Shown: piece by piece, positions 16,466 to 25,248 of the stretch
How positions within the stretch are numbered: position 1 is the first letter of the stretch
Layout of the letters: every line of letters starts with the position of its first letter
Assembly (NCBI GenBank): GCA_009783445.1
Contig: WRFY01000121.1
Coordinates: 1-57,169, forward strand
DNA from: Candidatus Azobacteroides sp.
Lineage (GTDB): Bacteria > Bacteroidota > Bacteroidia > Bacteroidales > Azobacteroidaceae
Length of the DNA stretch: 57,169 nucleotides
Reading direction: 5' to 3'
The notes under the pieces: generated by a model
Databases searched by the model: none
What the model was told of the DNA's origin: nothing
The model's input: the letters and a program-made list of their open reading frames with translations, nothing else
Translations under genes and position numbers: made by a program

Positions 16466-17398
16466 ATGGGCGAAAGTAATGAAACACGCTATCAGGGTCC
16501 TTTAGTTTCGGCAATAGTTCCATCATACAATCATGCACCGTATATTCAAGAGTGCGTTTTAAGTATTGTAAACCAAACATATAAAAATATCGAAATCATT
16601 GTGATCGATGATGGTTCGAGTGATAATTCCAGAGAAATTCTGGAAGAAATGCAAAAACGTTTGGGCTTTCGGCTGGAATTTCAGGCTAATCAAGGTTTAT
16701 CTAAAACCTTGAATAAAGGTATTCGGTCTGCCCAAGGGAAGTATATCAGTTGTTCAGCTTCCGACGATTTTTGGGAATTAGACAAAGTTGAGCGACAAGT
16801 TGCTTTTTTAGAAAATCATCCAGAATATTCTTTTGTGTGTGGGAAAATACACATGGTAGACGCTCAAAGTCGGATCATTGAAGGATTGACAATTATTGAC
16901 CCCGTGCGCGATCCCATTGAAAGCGTGAAATTCGAATCGTTGTTGGAGCGGAATTGCATTCCGGCCCCCAGCGTGATGTTTACCAAAGAAATATGGGAAA
17001 AATGCGGAGGTTATAATGAAAATACAATTGTCGAAGATTTTGATTTTTGTTTGAAAGTGGCTTCCAAAAGTAAAATAGTATATATTGACGAGTATTTTGC
17101 CAATTACCGATGGCATGGACAAAATATAACCGTTTATACACTGAAAATGTGCGATGCTGTCTGGGAGATTGTTCAGAGTTGGAAAAACCAAATGGATGCT
17201 GGCTTATATAAAAAAATAGCGCATAGAAGAAGTTCTTCCTTTTTCAGCAGATTGGCGCGAAAACACAAAAAAGAGTCGTTTAAATATTTGAAATACTGTA
17301 ATTCCTATTGGGATTCGCTCATAGTAACGAATTACATGAAAGGATTTTATAAGTTACTTTTTTGTTGGAAAAAAAATGACGGAACGGTCTGGCAATAG
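16466..17398 (+). CDS. Glycosyltransferase family 2
   Basis: A 310-residue cytoplasmic enzyme with a GT-A fold: VSAIVPSYNHAPYIQECVLS, then IEIIVIDDGSSDNSREIL (the DDGS nucleotide-binding motif near residue 50), then SCSASDDFWELDKVE (the DxD-like metal site) and VEDFDFCLKVASKSKI. It is an inverting transferase that should add one sugar to the lipid-linked repeat unit. It is probably cotranscribed with the polymerase gene 24 bp downstream. The donor and linkage cannot be told from sequence. Confidence 0.88.
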   Translation: MGESNETRYQGPLVSAIVPSYNHAPYIQECVLSIVNQTYKNIEIIVIDDGSSDNSREILEEMQKRLGFRLEFQANQGLSKTLNKGIRSAQGKYISCSASDDFWELDKVERQVAFLENHPEYSFVCGKIHMVDAQSRIIEGLTIIDPVRDPIESVKFESLLERNCIPAPSVMFTKEIWEKCGGYNENTIVEDFDFCLKVASKSKIVYIDEYFANYRWHGQNITVYTLKMCDAVWEIVQSWKNQMDAGLYKKIAHRRSSSFFSRLARKHKKESFKYLKYCNSYWDSLIVTNYMKGFYKLLFCWKKNDGTVWQ

Positions 17399-17422
17399 AT
17401 AAATGAACGAAAGGGTAGAACA

Positions 17423-18724
17423 ATGAAGTTTTTTTTTAAAGTAGTCGTTTTTTTCTTGATCGTATTCAATTTTAGGTTACCAATAGTTTATAATTCGGTA
17501 GCAATAGCCGCCATATTGGCGAGTATTTATTATGTGTTTATTCGAAAAAGCATACCTTTTTCTTATTTCTTTTTTCGATACAATACAATAATATTGGCAG
17601 CTACCATTCTGTTGACGTTGATAACACTGTCTTTTACAATTGCTCATGACGAATTTTCTGTCCTTTTCACGAAACGGTGCTTGGTAATGCTCTCCATGTT
17701 GCTGGCTCTCGTTTACGTATTGCCCTTGTTGATTGAAGGGAACGAAAAAACGGCCTATGAAGAAGCGGCATTTATTCTCTGTTATGCTTTTGCCTTGCAA
17801 GGAGCTATCCATTTGACTGGTTTTTTAGTTCCGCCTGTAGGCGATTTCCTTTTCGATATGAAACCAGAGGGAACGAAGGCAGCGATTTTAGATCCAAGCG
17901 CTAATATAGATAAGTTCAGAGCTTATGCTTTGACAGGCAGTATTTTTTTTGAATTGCCCTCTGCTTATGGAGTGGCTTGCATAATGTTTTTACGAATTCA
18001 ATTAATGGAAGATCAGCAATATATTACAAGCTATAAAAGTTATGCTATCTTTTTTCTGCTGATCATAGGAATTTGTCTTTCCGGAAGAACTGGTTTTGTG
18101 GGTATAGCTTTAGGTTTGGTATGGTATCTATTTTTTGCATATAATAAATTAGGCGCTATTTTTAAGACTGGGGTAAGAGTATTGGCGGGATATGTTGTTT
18201 TACTATGCGCCTTTTATCTTTTTTTGTCGCCGAAGCAACAAGCTTCATTTGTAGACGATTTATTTCCTTTTGCTTTTGAAATGTATTATAATTATGTAGA
18301 TGAGGGGCAATTGAGAACTGCTTCGACCGATGTGACGATGAAGAATTTTTATTATCCTTTAGAAGATAAAACCCTACTATATGGAGATGGCGTGGGTTCC
18401 AGAGAGCACCAATTCTATAAAGGTACAGATGCAGGGTACATGAATGCTTTGATTTATGGCGGTATTCCTTATCTTTTGGTTTTACTTGTTTACCAAGCAT
18501 TGTATTTTATTCAACCTGTGTCGGTCGCTTATAAGAGAAACACAAGGGAAAATATGATCGATTTATCCTGTTTTGTTCTTCTTTATATTTATATGTTGAT
18601 TTTGGAATACAAAGATACGGCCTTAGGAACGCAGCATCTTACAGAAGTAATATTTCTTTTTTTGGGAAGCTGTTATTTGATAAAATATTACGAAAATCAA
18701 GAAGAAAGCGAAAATGAAAACTAA
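17423..18724 (+). CDS. Wzy-like O-antigen/capsule polymerase
   Basis: A 433-residue integral membrane protein with about ten to twelve hydrophobic segments. A central segment LSGRTGFVGIALGLVWYLFF resembles the conserved core of the O-antigen ligase/polymerase superfamily, and there is a large loop near residues 270-345 with DGVGSREHQFYKGTDAGYMN. These proteins link repeat units in the periplasm. The assignment rests on topology and gene context, since Wzy sequences diverge strongly. Its 3' end overlaps the next glycosyltransferase gene by 11 bp. Confidence 0.75.
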   Translation: MKFFFKVVVFFLIVFNFRLPIVYNSVAIAAILASIYYVFIRKSIPFSYFFFRYNTIILAATILLTLITLSFTIAHDEFSVLFTKRCLVMLSMLLALVYVLPLLIEGNEKTAYEEAAFILCYAFALQGAIHLTGFLVPPVGDFLFDMKPEGTKAAILDPSANIDKFRAYALTGSIFFELPSAYGVACIMFLRIQLMEDQQYITSYKSYAIFFLLIIGICLSGRTGFVGIALGLVWYLFFAYNKLGAIFKTGVRVLAGYVVLLCAFYLFLSPKQQASFVDDLFPFAFEMYYNYVDEGQLRTASTDVTMKNFYYPLEDKTLLYGDGVGSREHQFYKGTDAGYMNALIYGGIPYLLVLLVYQALYFIQPVSVAYKRNTRENMIDLSCFVLLYIYMLILEYKDTALGTQHLTEVIFLFLGSCYLIKYYENQEESENEN

Positions 18725-19883
18725 AATTCTCTATTTACTTCCGGGAGGACTTTTTAATTCGGGTGGAATGGAACGGGTGATTACTCTTAAAGCAAATTAC
18801 TTAACTGAAAAATTAAATTACGATGTTTCTATTGCGACTACGGAGCAAATGGGACGTCCCATTTTTTATCCGGTATCTACACAAGTGCATCTGTATCATT
18901 TGGATGTGGGAATTCATGTTAATTTCGGTAAAGAATCTTATTTGGAAAAATGCGTTTCCCGTTTCCAAAAGACGAGGGAATATAAAAAAGTTTTGGAGAA
19001 TTTATTGAAAAAACTTCGACCTGATTTTACCATTTCTACCTTGGGGGGATTAGATATTGGTTTTCTGAACAATTTGGATGATGGTAGTATCAAATTGGGC
19101 GAACTGCATTTTCCGGGAAATTACCGTCAATTGATGGCTCGCAAACTATCCAATGCTTTTCTTCCAAACTTGGTAGCTCGATGCCGGACGCAAGAATTTA
19201 AAAATAAATGTGAGAAACTTTCCCGGTTGGTGGTATTAACGGAAGAAGAAAAATTATCGTGGAAAAATCAACGAAATATAGAAGTGATCCCCAATCCTTT
19301 GCCTTTTTCTTCTTTGTCGGAATCGTCGACAACTCAACAGAAGAAAGCTATTGCTGTGGGACGACTAGCCTACGAAAAGGGATTTGATCTATTGATTGAA
19401 GCATGGAAAAATGTTTTCAAAAAACATCCCGATTGGGAGTTGAATATTTATGGCAAGGGAGATCAAAGAGATGCTTTAATTCGTTTGATTAAAGATAGCG
19501 GTTTGGAAGGGGTAGTTAAAATAAATGATCCCTCAAACGATATTCAAAAACTTTATATAGAACATTCCATGTTGATTTTGCCTTCGAGATATCTGGAAGC
19601 GCTTCCAATGGTTTTGATAGAAGCGATGGCTTGCGGACTTCCTTTAGTCGCCTTTGACGCACCCTGCGGGCCGAAAGATGTCATTATCGACGGAGTAAAC
19701 GGTTTTCTGGTTGAATCCGGAAATAAGGAGAAATTGGCGGAAAAAATCAACGATTTGATTGAATCGGATGAATTAAGAAAATCCATGGGAAATGCCGCTC
19801 AAAAAGCCTCGTTGAATTATAGTCCAGATCGAATAATGGAACGCTGGCATTGTTTATTTGAAGAATTGAAAAATGGAAAATGA
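18714..19883 (+). CDS. Glycosyltransferase family 4
   Basis: A 389-residue GT-B enzyme. The N-terminal half has the glycine-rich acceptor region (LLPGGLFNSGGMERVITLKA). The C-terminal half has VGRLAYEKGFDLLIEAWKNV and the EX7E donor motif in LEALPMVLIEAMACGLPLVA. It is a retaining transferase for polysaccharide assembly. It overlaps the polymerase gene (11 bp) and the next transferase gene (4 bp), so it belongs to one translationally coupled unit. It resembles the amylovoran-type GalE/AmsK group, but the substrate is not assignable. Confidence 0.88.
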   Translation: MKTKILYLLPGGLFNSGGMERVITLKANYLTEKLNYDVSIATTEQMGRPIFYPVSTQVHLYHLDVGIHVNFGKESYLEKCVSRFQKTREYKKVLENLLKKLRPDFTISTLGGLDIGFLNNLDDGSIKLGELHFPGNYRQLMARKLSNAFLPNLVARCRTQEFKNKCEKLSRLVVLTEEEKLSWKNQRNIEVIPNPLPFSSLSESSTTQQKKAIAVGRLAYEKGFDLLIEAWKNVFKKHPDWELNIYGKGDQRDALIRLIKDSGLEGVVKINDPSNDIQKLYIEHSMLILPSRYLEALPMVLIEAMACGLPLVAFDAPCGPKDVIIDGVNGFLVESGNKEKLAEKINDLIESDELRKSMGNAAQKASLNYSPDRIMERWHCLFEELKNGK

Positions 19884-21013
19884 AAACAATTGTTGTATCC
19901 GGAATTAATTTGTTTACGGGAGGAACGCTCAAAGTGATGCAGGATTGCATCGCCTCTCTGTCTTCTTTTGCAGGAGATGAATATGCAATTATTGCATTGG
20001 TACACAATGAGAATCAGTATTCTTCCTTTGCTAATGTACGCTACATTTCTTATCCTAAATCGCGCAAATCCTATGTATACCGTTTGTATTGCGAATATTG
20101 GGGATTTAAAAAACTTTCCCGACAATTGAAGCCGTACCTTTGGTTATCCTTGCACGATGTGACTCCCAATGTGGAAGCTGAAAAAAGGATGGTCTATTGC
20201 CACAATTCATTTCCTTTTTATAAGGCAGGATTACGGGGCTTATGGTTGCAAAAAAGTATTTTTCTGTTCAGTCTGTTTTCCAGATATATGTACCAAATCA
20301 ACATTCAAAAAAATGATTATGTAATCGTACAGCAACAATGGCTGAGGGAGGCTTTTCAGCGAATGTTTTCGATTAATAATATAGTTGTTTCTACTCCGGT
20401 ATATGAACGATCTGTCTCTAAAAAAGGAGTGAAAATTCTTCAAAAACAGACAGATAAATTCATGTTTTTCTATCCGGCCACTCCGATGATTCACAAGAAT
20501 CTGGAAGTTGTTTGCCAAGCAGTGGCTATTTTGGAAAAAGAAGGCGTGTATAGCATGGAAGTGCAGCTCACTACCAATGGTACGGAAAACAAATATGCGG
20601 GAAGCATTTATAAAAAATACCACTCGCTAAAAACGTTGCGTTTTTGTGGTTTTTTGAAGCGGACAGAAATGGATCAGTATTATCAGAACAGCGATTGTTT
20701 GGTTTTTCCGTCAAAAGCGGAAACTTGGGGTTTGCCTTTGACAGAAGCAAAGGAACACCACAAATCCATTTTAGCAGCCGATCTTCCGTATGCACGGGAA
20801 ACAGTGGGAAAATACGATCAAGTAAAATTTTTCGATCCGGACAATGCAGAGGAATTAGCCGAATGCATGAAAAATTGCATGAAAGGTACAATTGCATACG
20901 ACCAAACGCACGAAATTATTTATAATAAGCCATTTACCCGTAACTGGGATGAGCTGTTCCGTTTTTTACTTTTGGGTGAACAGCCTTGCGAATCGTCTGA
21001 AAAACGCTCATGA
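19880..21013 (+). CDS. Glycosyltransferase family 4
   Basis: A 377-residue GT-B enzyme. It begins [20 protein letters not shown], has a C-terminal half with [20 protein letters not shown], and has the EX7E motif in [17 protein letters not shown]. The ATGA overlap with the preceding GT4 gene shows translational coupling. Its 3' end overlaps the convergent aminotransferase gene by 6 bp, so this is where the plus-strand part of the polysaccharide operon ends. Confidence 0.85.
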   Translation: MKTIVVSGINLFTGGTLKVMQDCIASLSSFAGDEYAIIALVHNENQYSSFANVRYISYPKSRKSYVYRLYCEYWGFKKLSRQLKPYLWLSLHDVTPNVEAEKRMVYCHNSFPFYKAGLRGLWLQKSIFLFSLFSRYMYQINIQKNDYVIVQQQWLREAFQRMFSINNIVVSTPVYERSVSKKGVKILQKQTDKFMFFYPATPMIHKNLEVVCQAVAILEKEGVYSMEVQLTTNGTENKYAGSIYKKYHSLKTLRFCGFLKRTEMDQYYQNSDCLVFPSKAETWGLPLTEAKEHHKSILAADLPYARETVGKYDQVKFFDPDNAEELAECMKNCMKGTIAYDQTHEIIYNKPFTRNWDELFRFLLLGEQPCESSEKRS

Positions 21014-22129
21014 ACGATAGGCGCAAAGAACTTGAGTTACTTTTTGTATTTCTTCTTCGCTCATTACAGGACTGATGGGTAAGCTGACGACTTCTCGATG
21101 TATTTTTTCCGTGACCGGAAATGACAATGAATTCCATTCTTTGTAACATTGCTGTTTATGGGGAGGAATGGGATAATGAATCAACGTTTGAATATCGTGT
21201 GCTGTTAGAAACGATTGCAACTGATCTCTGTTTTTCGTTTGCACAACAAAAACGTGTTGCACATGCGATTCGCGATGTTCGGCGGGGATGGGAAAAACAA
21301 TCTGTTCATTCTTGCCGTTTTCAAGATAATATTCGGCAATTTTTCGCCTGATTTCGTTTTCCGCATCTAAATATTTCAACTTAACAGAAAGAAAAGCAGC
21401 TTGTATTTCATCCATCCGGCTATTTAAACCTTGGTATTGATTGACATATTTTTCTTGCGAGCCATAGTTTGCCAAAGCTCGAACGACAGTAGCCAATTGG
21501 TCGTCGTTTGTGGTAACGGCTCCGCTATCGCCTAAAGCGCCCAAATTTTTTCCCGGATAAAAACTATTGCCTGCTGCCTCTCCTAAATTTCCCGTTCGTT
21601 TTTTTGTCCCATCTGCATAAAAAAAGTAAGCTCCCACGGCTTGGGCATTGTCTTCAATCACTTTTAGTTGATATTTTTTTGCAATGTTTTCCAACTCTTC
21701 CGACCAGCAGGTTCTTCCATACAGATGTACCACAAGAATCGCTTTTGTCTTGGACGTAATCGCTTGTTCAATCAAAGAAATATCTAAGTTGAAAGTGCGA
21801 ATGTCGGGTTCGATCAACACGGGTTTCAAGCGGTTGTCCGTAATGGAAAGAATAGTAGCAATATAAGTATTGGCAGGAACTATGATTTCGTCGCCTTCCT
21901 GCATGCAGCCTAATTCTTTATATGCTTTCAGGATCAATCTCAAAGCATCTAATCCATTGGCACAAGCAATGGTATGTTTTGTCCCTATATAATTGCAAAA
22001 CTGTTGTTCAAAAGTTTTAACTCGTTCGCCTAACAAAAACCATCCGGAATCTATTACTTCGCCAGCAACTTGTTTCAGTTCGCCAGCATGTTGTGCATTT
22101 ATTTTTTGTAAATCAAGAAATTTTATCAT
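21008..22129 (-). CDS. DegT/DnrJ/EryC1/StrS-family sugar aminotransferase (FdtB-like)
   Basis: A 373-residue PLP enzyme. Signatures: [20 protein letters not shown] at the N-terminus, [17 protein letters not shown], a central acidic motif [11 protein letters not shown] and the PLP lysine in [17 protein letters not shown] (near residue 190). Next to an FdtA-type isomerase it most likely makes dTDP-3-amino-3,6-dideoxyhexose (Fuc3N or Qui3N) from the 3-keto sugar. The isomerase gene lies 3 bp upstream on the same strand. No acetyltransferase for the amine is adjacent. Confidence 0.87.
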   Translation of the reverse strand: MIKFLDLQKINAQHAGELKQVAGEVIDSGWFLLGERVKTFEQQFCNYIGTKHTIACANGLDALRLILKAYKELGCMQEGDEIIVPANTYIATILSITDNRLKPVLIEPDIRTFNLDISLIEQAITSKTKAILVVHLYGRTCWSEELENIAKKYQLKVIEDNAQAVGAYFFYADGTKKRTGNLGEAAGNSFYPGKNLGALGDSGAVTTNDDQLATVVRALANYGSQEKYVNQYQGLNSRMDEIQAAFLSVKLKYLDAENEIRRKIAEYYLENGKNEQIVFPIPAEHRESHVQHVFVVQTKNRDQLQSFLTAHDIQTLIHYPIPPHKQQCYKEWNSLSFPVTEKIHREVVSLPISPVMSEEEIQKVTQVLCAYRS

Positions 22130-22132
22130 GAG

Positions 22133-22537
22133 TTAATCGTTTCTTAAATCTTTAAATACTTCGTAATCTCTTATATAATCATTTTCGTCGTAAATGGTAG
22201 AAGACAAAATCAAAGCTAACGAATTGGTTGAGAAGTTTTTAATTTGTCTCCAGATTCCATTGGGGACATAGAGCCCGTAATAGGAACGGTTGAGATAGAA
22301 TGTTTCTTCTTCTTTTCCATCATTCAATAGCACGTCAAAACTTCCGGATAGGGCAACGATAAATTCTTCGTTTTTTTTGTAGGCATGTCCCCCCCGTACC
22401 TCTCCTCCCGGCACGTCGTAAATCCAATACGCTCGTTCAATTTTAAAAGGCGTATTTTTGAACTCTTCTATCACAGATAAATTTCCCCGTTCATCTAAAA
22501 TTTTAGGCAGTTGAATTATTTTTACATTACTTATCAT
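22133..22537 (-). CDS. FdtA/QdtA-family cupin, second copy with HAY in place of HAH
   Basis: A 134-residue cupin clearly related to the one at 15524-15958: FKIERAYWIYDVPGGEVRGG, then HAYK, then LNRSYYGLYVPNGIWRQI, then YDENDYIRDYEVFKDL. The family is expected to isomerise dTDP-4-keto-6-deoxyglucose at C3/C4. In this copy the second His of the HAH motif is Tyr, which may alter or abolish activity. It lies 3 bp before the aminotransferase gene and forms a two-gene unit with it, so it is the copy placed to feed the transaminase. Confidence 0.82.
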   Translation of the reverse strand: MISNVKIIQLPKILDERGNLSVIEEFKNTPFKIERAYWIYDVPGGEVRGGHAYKKNEEFIVALSGSFDVLLNDGKEEETFYLNRSYYGLYVPNGIWRQIKNFSTNSLALILSSTIYDENDYIRDYEVFKDLRND

Positions 22538-22617
22538 GAAAAACAGTATTGATTATTATAGACATTCTTTTCATTGTGCGTCGATTCTGTTTGTTTTTTT
22601 ATTTAGAAAATGACATA

Positions 22618-22625
22618 CAAAGGTA
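22618..22625 (-). promoter_or_regulatory. Possible -7 box for the isomerase/aminotransferase unit
   Basis: CAAAGGTA on the plus strand reads TACCTTTG on the minus strand, matching TAnnTTTG, 81 bp before the cupin start. No clear -33 element at the right spacing. Confidence 0.4.
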
Positions 22626-22698
22626 CAATTTTTTTTTGTTTTATCCATCGGATCAAATATTTTTTTTACTCTTTATACATTCAAACCCAAATTTTTAG

Positions 22699-22706
22699 TA
22701 TCTTTG
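22699..22706 (+). promoter_or_regulatory. Bacteroidota -7 box TATCTTTG
   Basis: A perfect TAnnTTTG match 89 bp upstream of the GT4 gene at 22796. With the minus-strand box at 22618-22625 it makes this 258-bp gap a divergent promoter region. Confidence 0.5.
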
Positions 22707-22795
22707 CTTCGGATGAAAAAATGTGCTATAAATATATGCCTGAAATCATTTCACACATTTCAAAACTGCATCTATATTATTGAAAATAAGGCAAA

Positions 22796-23911
22796 ATGAA
22801 TAAAAAGATACTGCATATCCCTAACTATTATTCTCCTCATATTGGAGGAATCGAAGATGTATGCCATACGATTGTATCGGCTATGACTAATTACCAGCAT
22901 GAGGTAATTTGTTTTCACGATGAAAAAAAAACACAAAAAGATTATTATGAAGGAATACGCATTATCCGATGCGGCGTATTCAAAAAACTGTTCAGTCAGT
23001 CTATTTCCTTTTCTTTTTATAAGGAATTGAAAAACGTATTTGAAAATTTTGATCCGGATATTGTCCATTTTCATGGGCCAAATCCATTGGTTAGCGTATA
23101 CCTATTGATGTTGTTACCCAAAAAAACAAAACTGATTGTCCACTGGCATTCGGATATTGTCGAGCAAAATTTGTTGTATGCTTTTTATCGTCCGATTGAA
23201 AGACAATTATTATCGCGGGCGAATAAAATAGTGATAACAAGTCCCGCCTACCTTGCGGGATCGAAAGCCTTGTCGGCTTGGACAAGCAAAGTGTCGGTTA
23301 TTCCAAACACCCTCTATACCGAAAAATTGCAAAAACAAGCGGGAGACGACGAAGCTGTTGAAAAAATAAGAAAACTGTACGGAGGGAAAAAAATCATTTT
23401 TACCTTTGGACGTCATGTTTCTTACAAAGGACTTCATCATTTGATCGACATCGCTCCATTGCTTAAAGAAGAAGCGGCAATTGTTATTGCCGGACAAGGC
23501 CCCTTGAGCGAAACTTTGAAAAAAAGGTCGAATCATCCGTCTTTGCATTTTCCTGGTCGATTGACAGATGATGAATTACGGCAATATTTATACGCATCCG
23601 ACCTTTTTGCTTTCCCTTCCGTTACCCGGAATGAAGCGTTTGGAATCGCTTTGGCCGAAGCCATGTACTGTGGTCTTCCAGCAGTCACCTTTACTATTCC
23701 GGATTCGGGAGTCAATTGGGTTTGTGTTCACGGAGAAACGGGTTTGGAATCGGAAAATGGAAATACGCAAGCTCTTGCTTTCGCCGTGAATCAATTGTTA
23801 ATGGATCCTGTTTTGAGAAAAAAAATGGGAGCAAACGCTTCTCTCCGAGCAAAAAACTTTTTTACGACAGACACAATCAAAGAGAAGTTGATCGATTTAT
23901 ACAATGATTAG
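22796..23911 (+). CDS. Glycosyltransferase family 4
   Basis: A 371-residue GT-B enzyme: HIPNYYSPHIGGIEDVCHTI (N-terminal Gly-rich loop), PDIVHFHGPNPLVSV, LIVHWHSDIVEQNLL, FGRHVSYKGLHHLIDIAPLL, and the EX7E motif in NEAFGIALAEAMYCGLPAV. It is a typical capsule/O-antigen mannosyl- or glucosyl-transferase type. It has its own promoter and is transcribed away from the isomerase/aminotransferase pair. It closes the polysaccharide locus. Confidence 0.87.
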   Translation: MNKKILHIPNYYSPHIGGIEDVCHTIVSAMTNYQHEVICFHDEKKTQKDYYEGIRIIRCGVFKKLFSQSISFSFYKELKNVFENFDPDIVHFHGPNPLVSVYLLMLLPKKTKLIVHWHSDIVEQNLLYAFYRPIERQLLSRANKIVITSPAYLAGSKALSAWTSKVSVIPNTLYTEKLQKQAGDDEAVEKIRKLYGGKKIIFTFGRHVSYKGLHHLIDIAPLLKEEAAIVIAGQGPLSETLKKRSNHPSLHFPGRLTDDELRQYLYASDLFAFPSVTRNEAFGIALAEAMYCGLPAVTFTIPDSGVNWVCVHGETGLESENGNTQALAFAVNQLLMDPVLRKKMGANASLRAKNFFTTDTIKEKLIDLYND

Positions 23912-23960
23912 GCGCTTCGCAAAAAAACATACCGGTTGAGAAATCCGGATCGTTTCCCTT

Positions 23961-25109
23961 TCAAGGTGAATCCGTCTTATTCGATATAATGTAGAGAGGG
24001 AGAGCAACTGTCTCTTTTCTCAATTTTATACCAAAATTACTTTCCAAGTCTTCACTCATCAAGTTGTCGTATCGATAATGAAAAGTCCAGTCGTAGAGTT
24101 TGTTATCGTTTCCTTTGTAGTAATAAATATTTTTTTTTATGTCGCTCAGCAGGTTCGCAACCTCTTTCAATGATATATTGTCCGCTTCGACACGATCATT
24201 TCCTACAATATAAGTATGGTCGCCGCCCAAATTTATCTGTTTGTTGTCCCATAACAGCTTAGGTTTGACGACCTCCAAAACGTAAACCTCCAACTGTTTG
24301 CTTTCGATCCGGAGGTTTAACGATAAGTGACTTTCAATCAGATGTAAAATATCAGTTTTTGATTTTGACAATTCTGATCCGCTGCAACTCATCGAAACTC
24401 CATAGTCCGTAATTCCATCGAATACGATCTGATAACTCGAGCAATCGGTCAGATATTTGATCAGTCCCGAAAGAGGGCCGGAATAATAAAATGTGTCGTT
24501 ATTGTTATATATTTTCTTTTCTACCGAGGATTGTTGGGCGTCCAATGGACTCTTCTCGGGTCGTATGGGTTGCAATGGAGCGTTTGAAGGGCTTGCATTT
24601 TGTACAGCAACAAACAAGTCGTTCCAGTTCTTGTTCGGTTTCGATTTTATTTGTGAAGCGTAATTATCTATCATGCTGGCTGTAATATCTGAAGGATGTC
24701 CTCTATACAATACTTTTCCGTCCATTGAAAGCAATATGGCATAAGGACGCCTTTCTACCTTAAAAAGTTTTATCATGCCGTTCGACAGATGGTCTTTCAT
24801 CACAGTGAGTCTGATAGGCCTTTTTTGCAAATAAGTCAAAATAGTCTTTTCTCTTTCGTCGGTTACCGAAACGATGAATACATCGTTCGGTTTTGTTTCC
24901 TGCAATATTTCCAATTGTTCAGTAGCCGGCGCACAGGGAGCACACCAGGTAGCCCAGAAATCAATAATCAAAAGCTTTTGATTATTGAAGTTCGTTATTT
25001 TATTTTCAGATATGACTTTCTCAATCTTATAAGGGGTTTGACAGATGGCAGATAGAGAAACAAACATCATACCGATGAGACGAATAGATATCATGCAATT
25101 TTTATGCAT
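23961..25109 (-). CDS. TlpA-like thioredoxin fused to a DUF3738-like domain
   Basis: A 382-residue secreted protein. It has a signal peptide (ending SAICQ, about residue 24; an internal Met at residue 6 is an alternative start), then a thioredoxin fold with the redox site WATWCAPCAP (about residues 52-61) and the cis-Pro region RRPYAILL. The second half (about 205-375) reads like DUF3738: GLIKYLTDCSSYQIVFDGIT, KQLEVYVLEVVKPKLL, then YDWTFHYRYDN and FGIKLRKETVALPLYII at the end. The first half should reduce or oxidise periplasmic disulphides. The second half's role is unknown. It is single-gene and convergent with the GT4 gene. Confidence 0.8.
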   Translation of the reverse strand: MHKNCMISIRLIGMMFVSLSAICQTPYKIEKVISENKITNFNNQKLLIIDFWATWCAPCAPATEQLEILQETKPNDVFIVSVTDEREKTILTYLQKRPIRLTVMKDHLSNGMIKLFKVERRPYAILLSMDGKVLYRGHPSDITASMIDNYASQIKSKPNKNWNDLFVAVQNASPSNAPLQPIRPEKSPLDAQQSSVEKKIYNNNDTFYYSGPLSGLIKYLTDCSSYQIVFDGITDYGVSMSCSGSELSKSKTDILHLIESHLSLNLRIESKQLEVYVLEVVKPKLLWDNKQINLGGDHTYIVGNDRVEADNISLKEVANLLSDIKKNIYYYKGNDNKLYDWTFHYRYDNLMSEDLESNFGIKLRKETVALPLYIISNKTDSP

Positions 25110-25195
25110 ATTTTTTCGGAATCTTTTTTTTCAGAATATTATAAACCTTTTTTCGGAATAGGATGTAAATATAGACATTTACTTTATAAAAAGAA

Positions 25196-25228
25196 GAGGT
25201 TGTTTCGCTTTTCAGGCGAGACAGCCTC
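25196..25228 (-). terminator. Terminator of the OmpA-like gene
   Basis: A 13-bp stem (GAGGTTGTTTCGC with GCGAGACAGCCTC, two G-U pairs) with a 7-nt loop, followed on the minus strand by TTCTTTTTATAAAG. It lies 20 bp beyond the OmpA stop codon. Confidence 0.8.
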
Positions 25229-25248
25229 CCCTTAATTGTTGGTACGGT

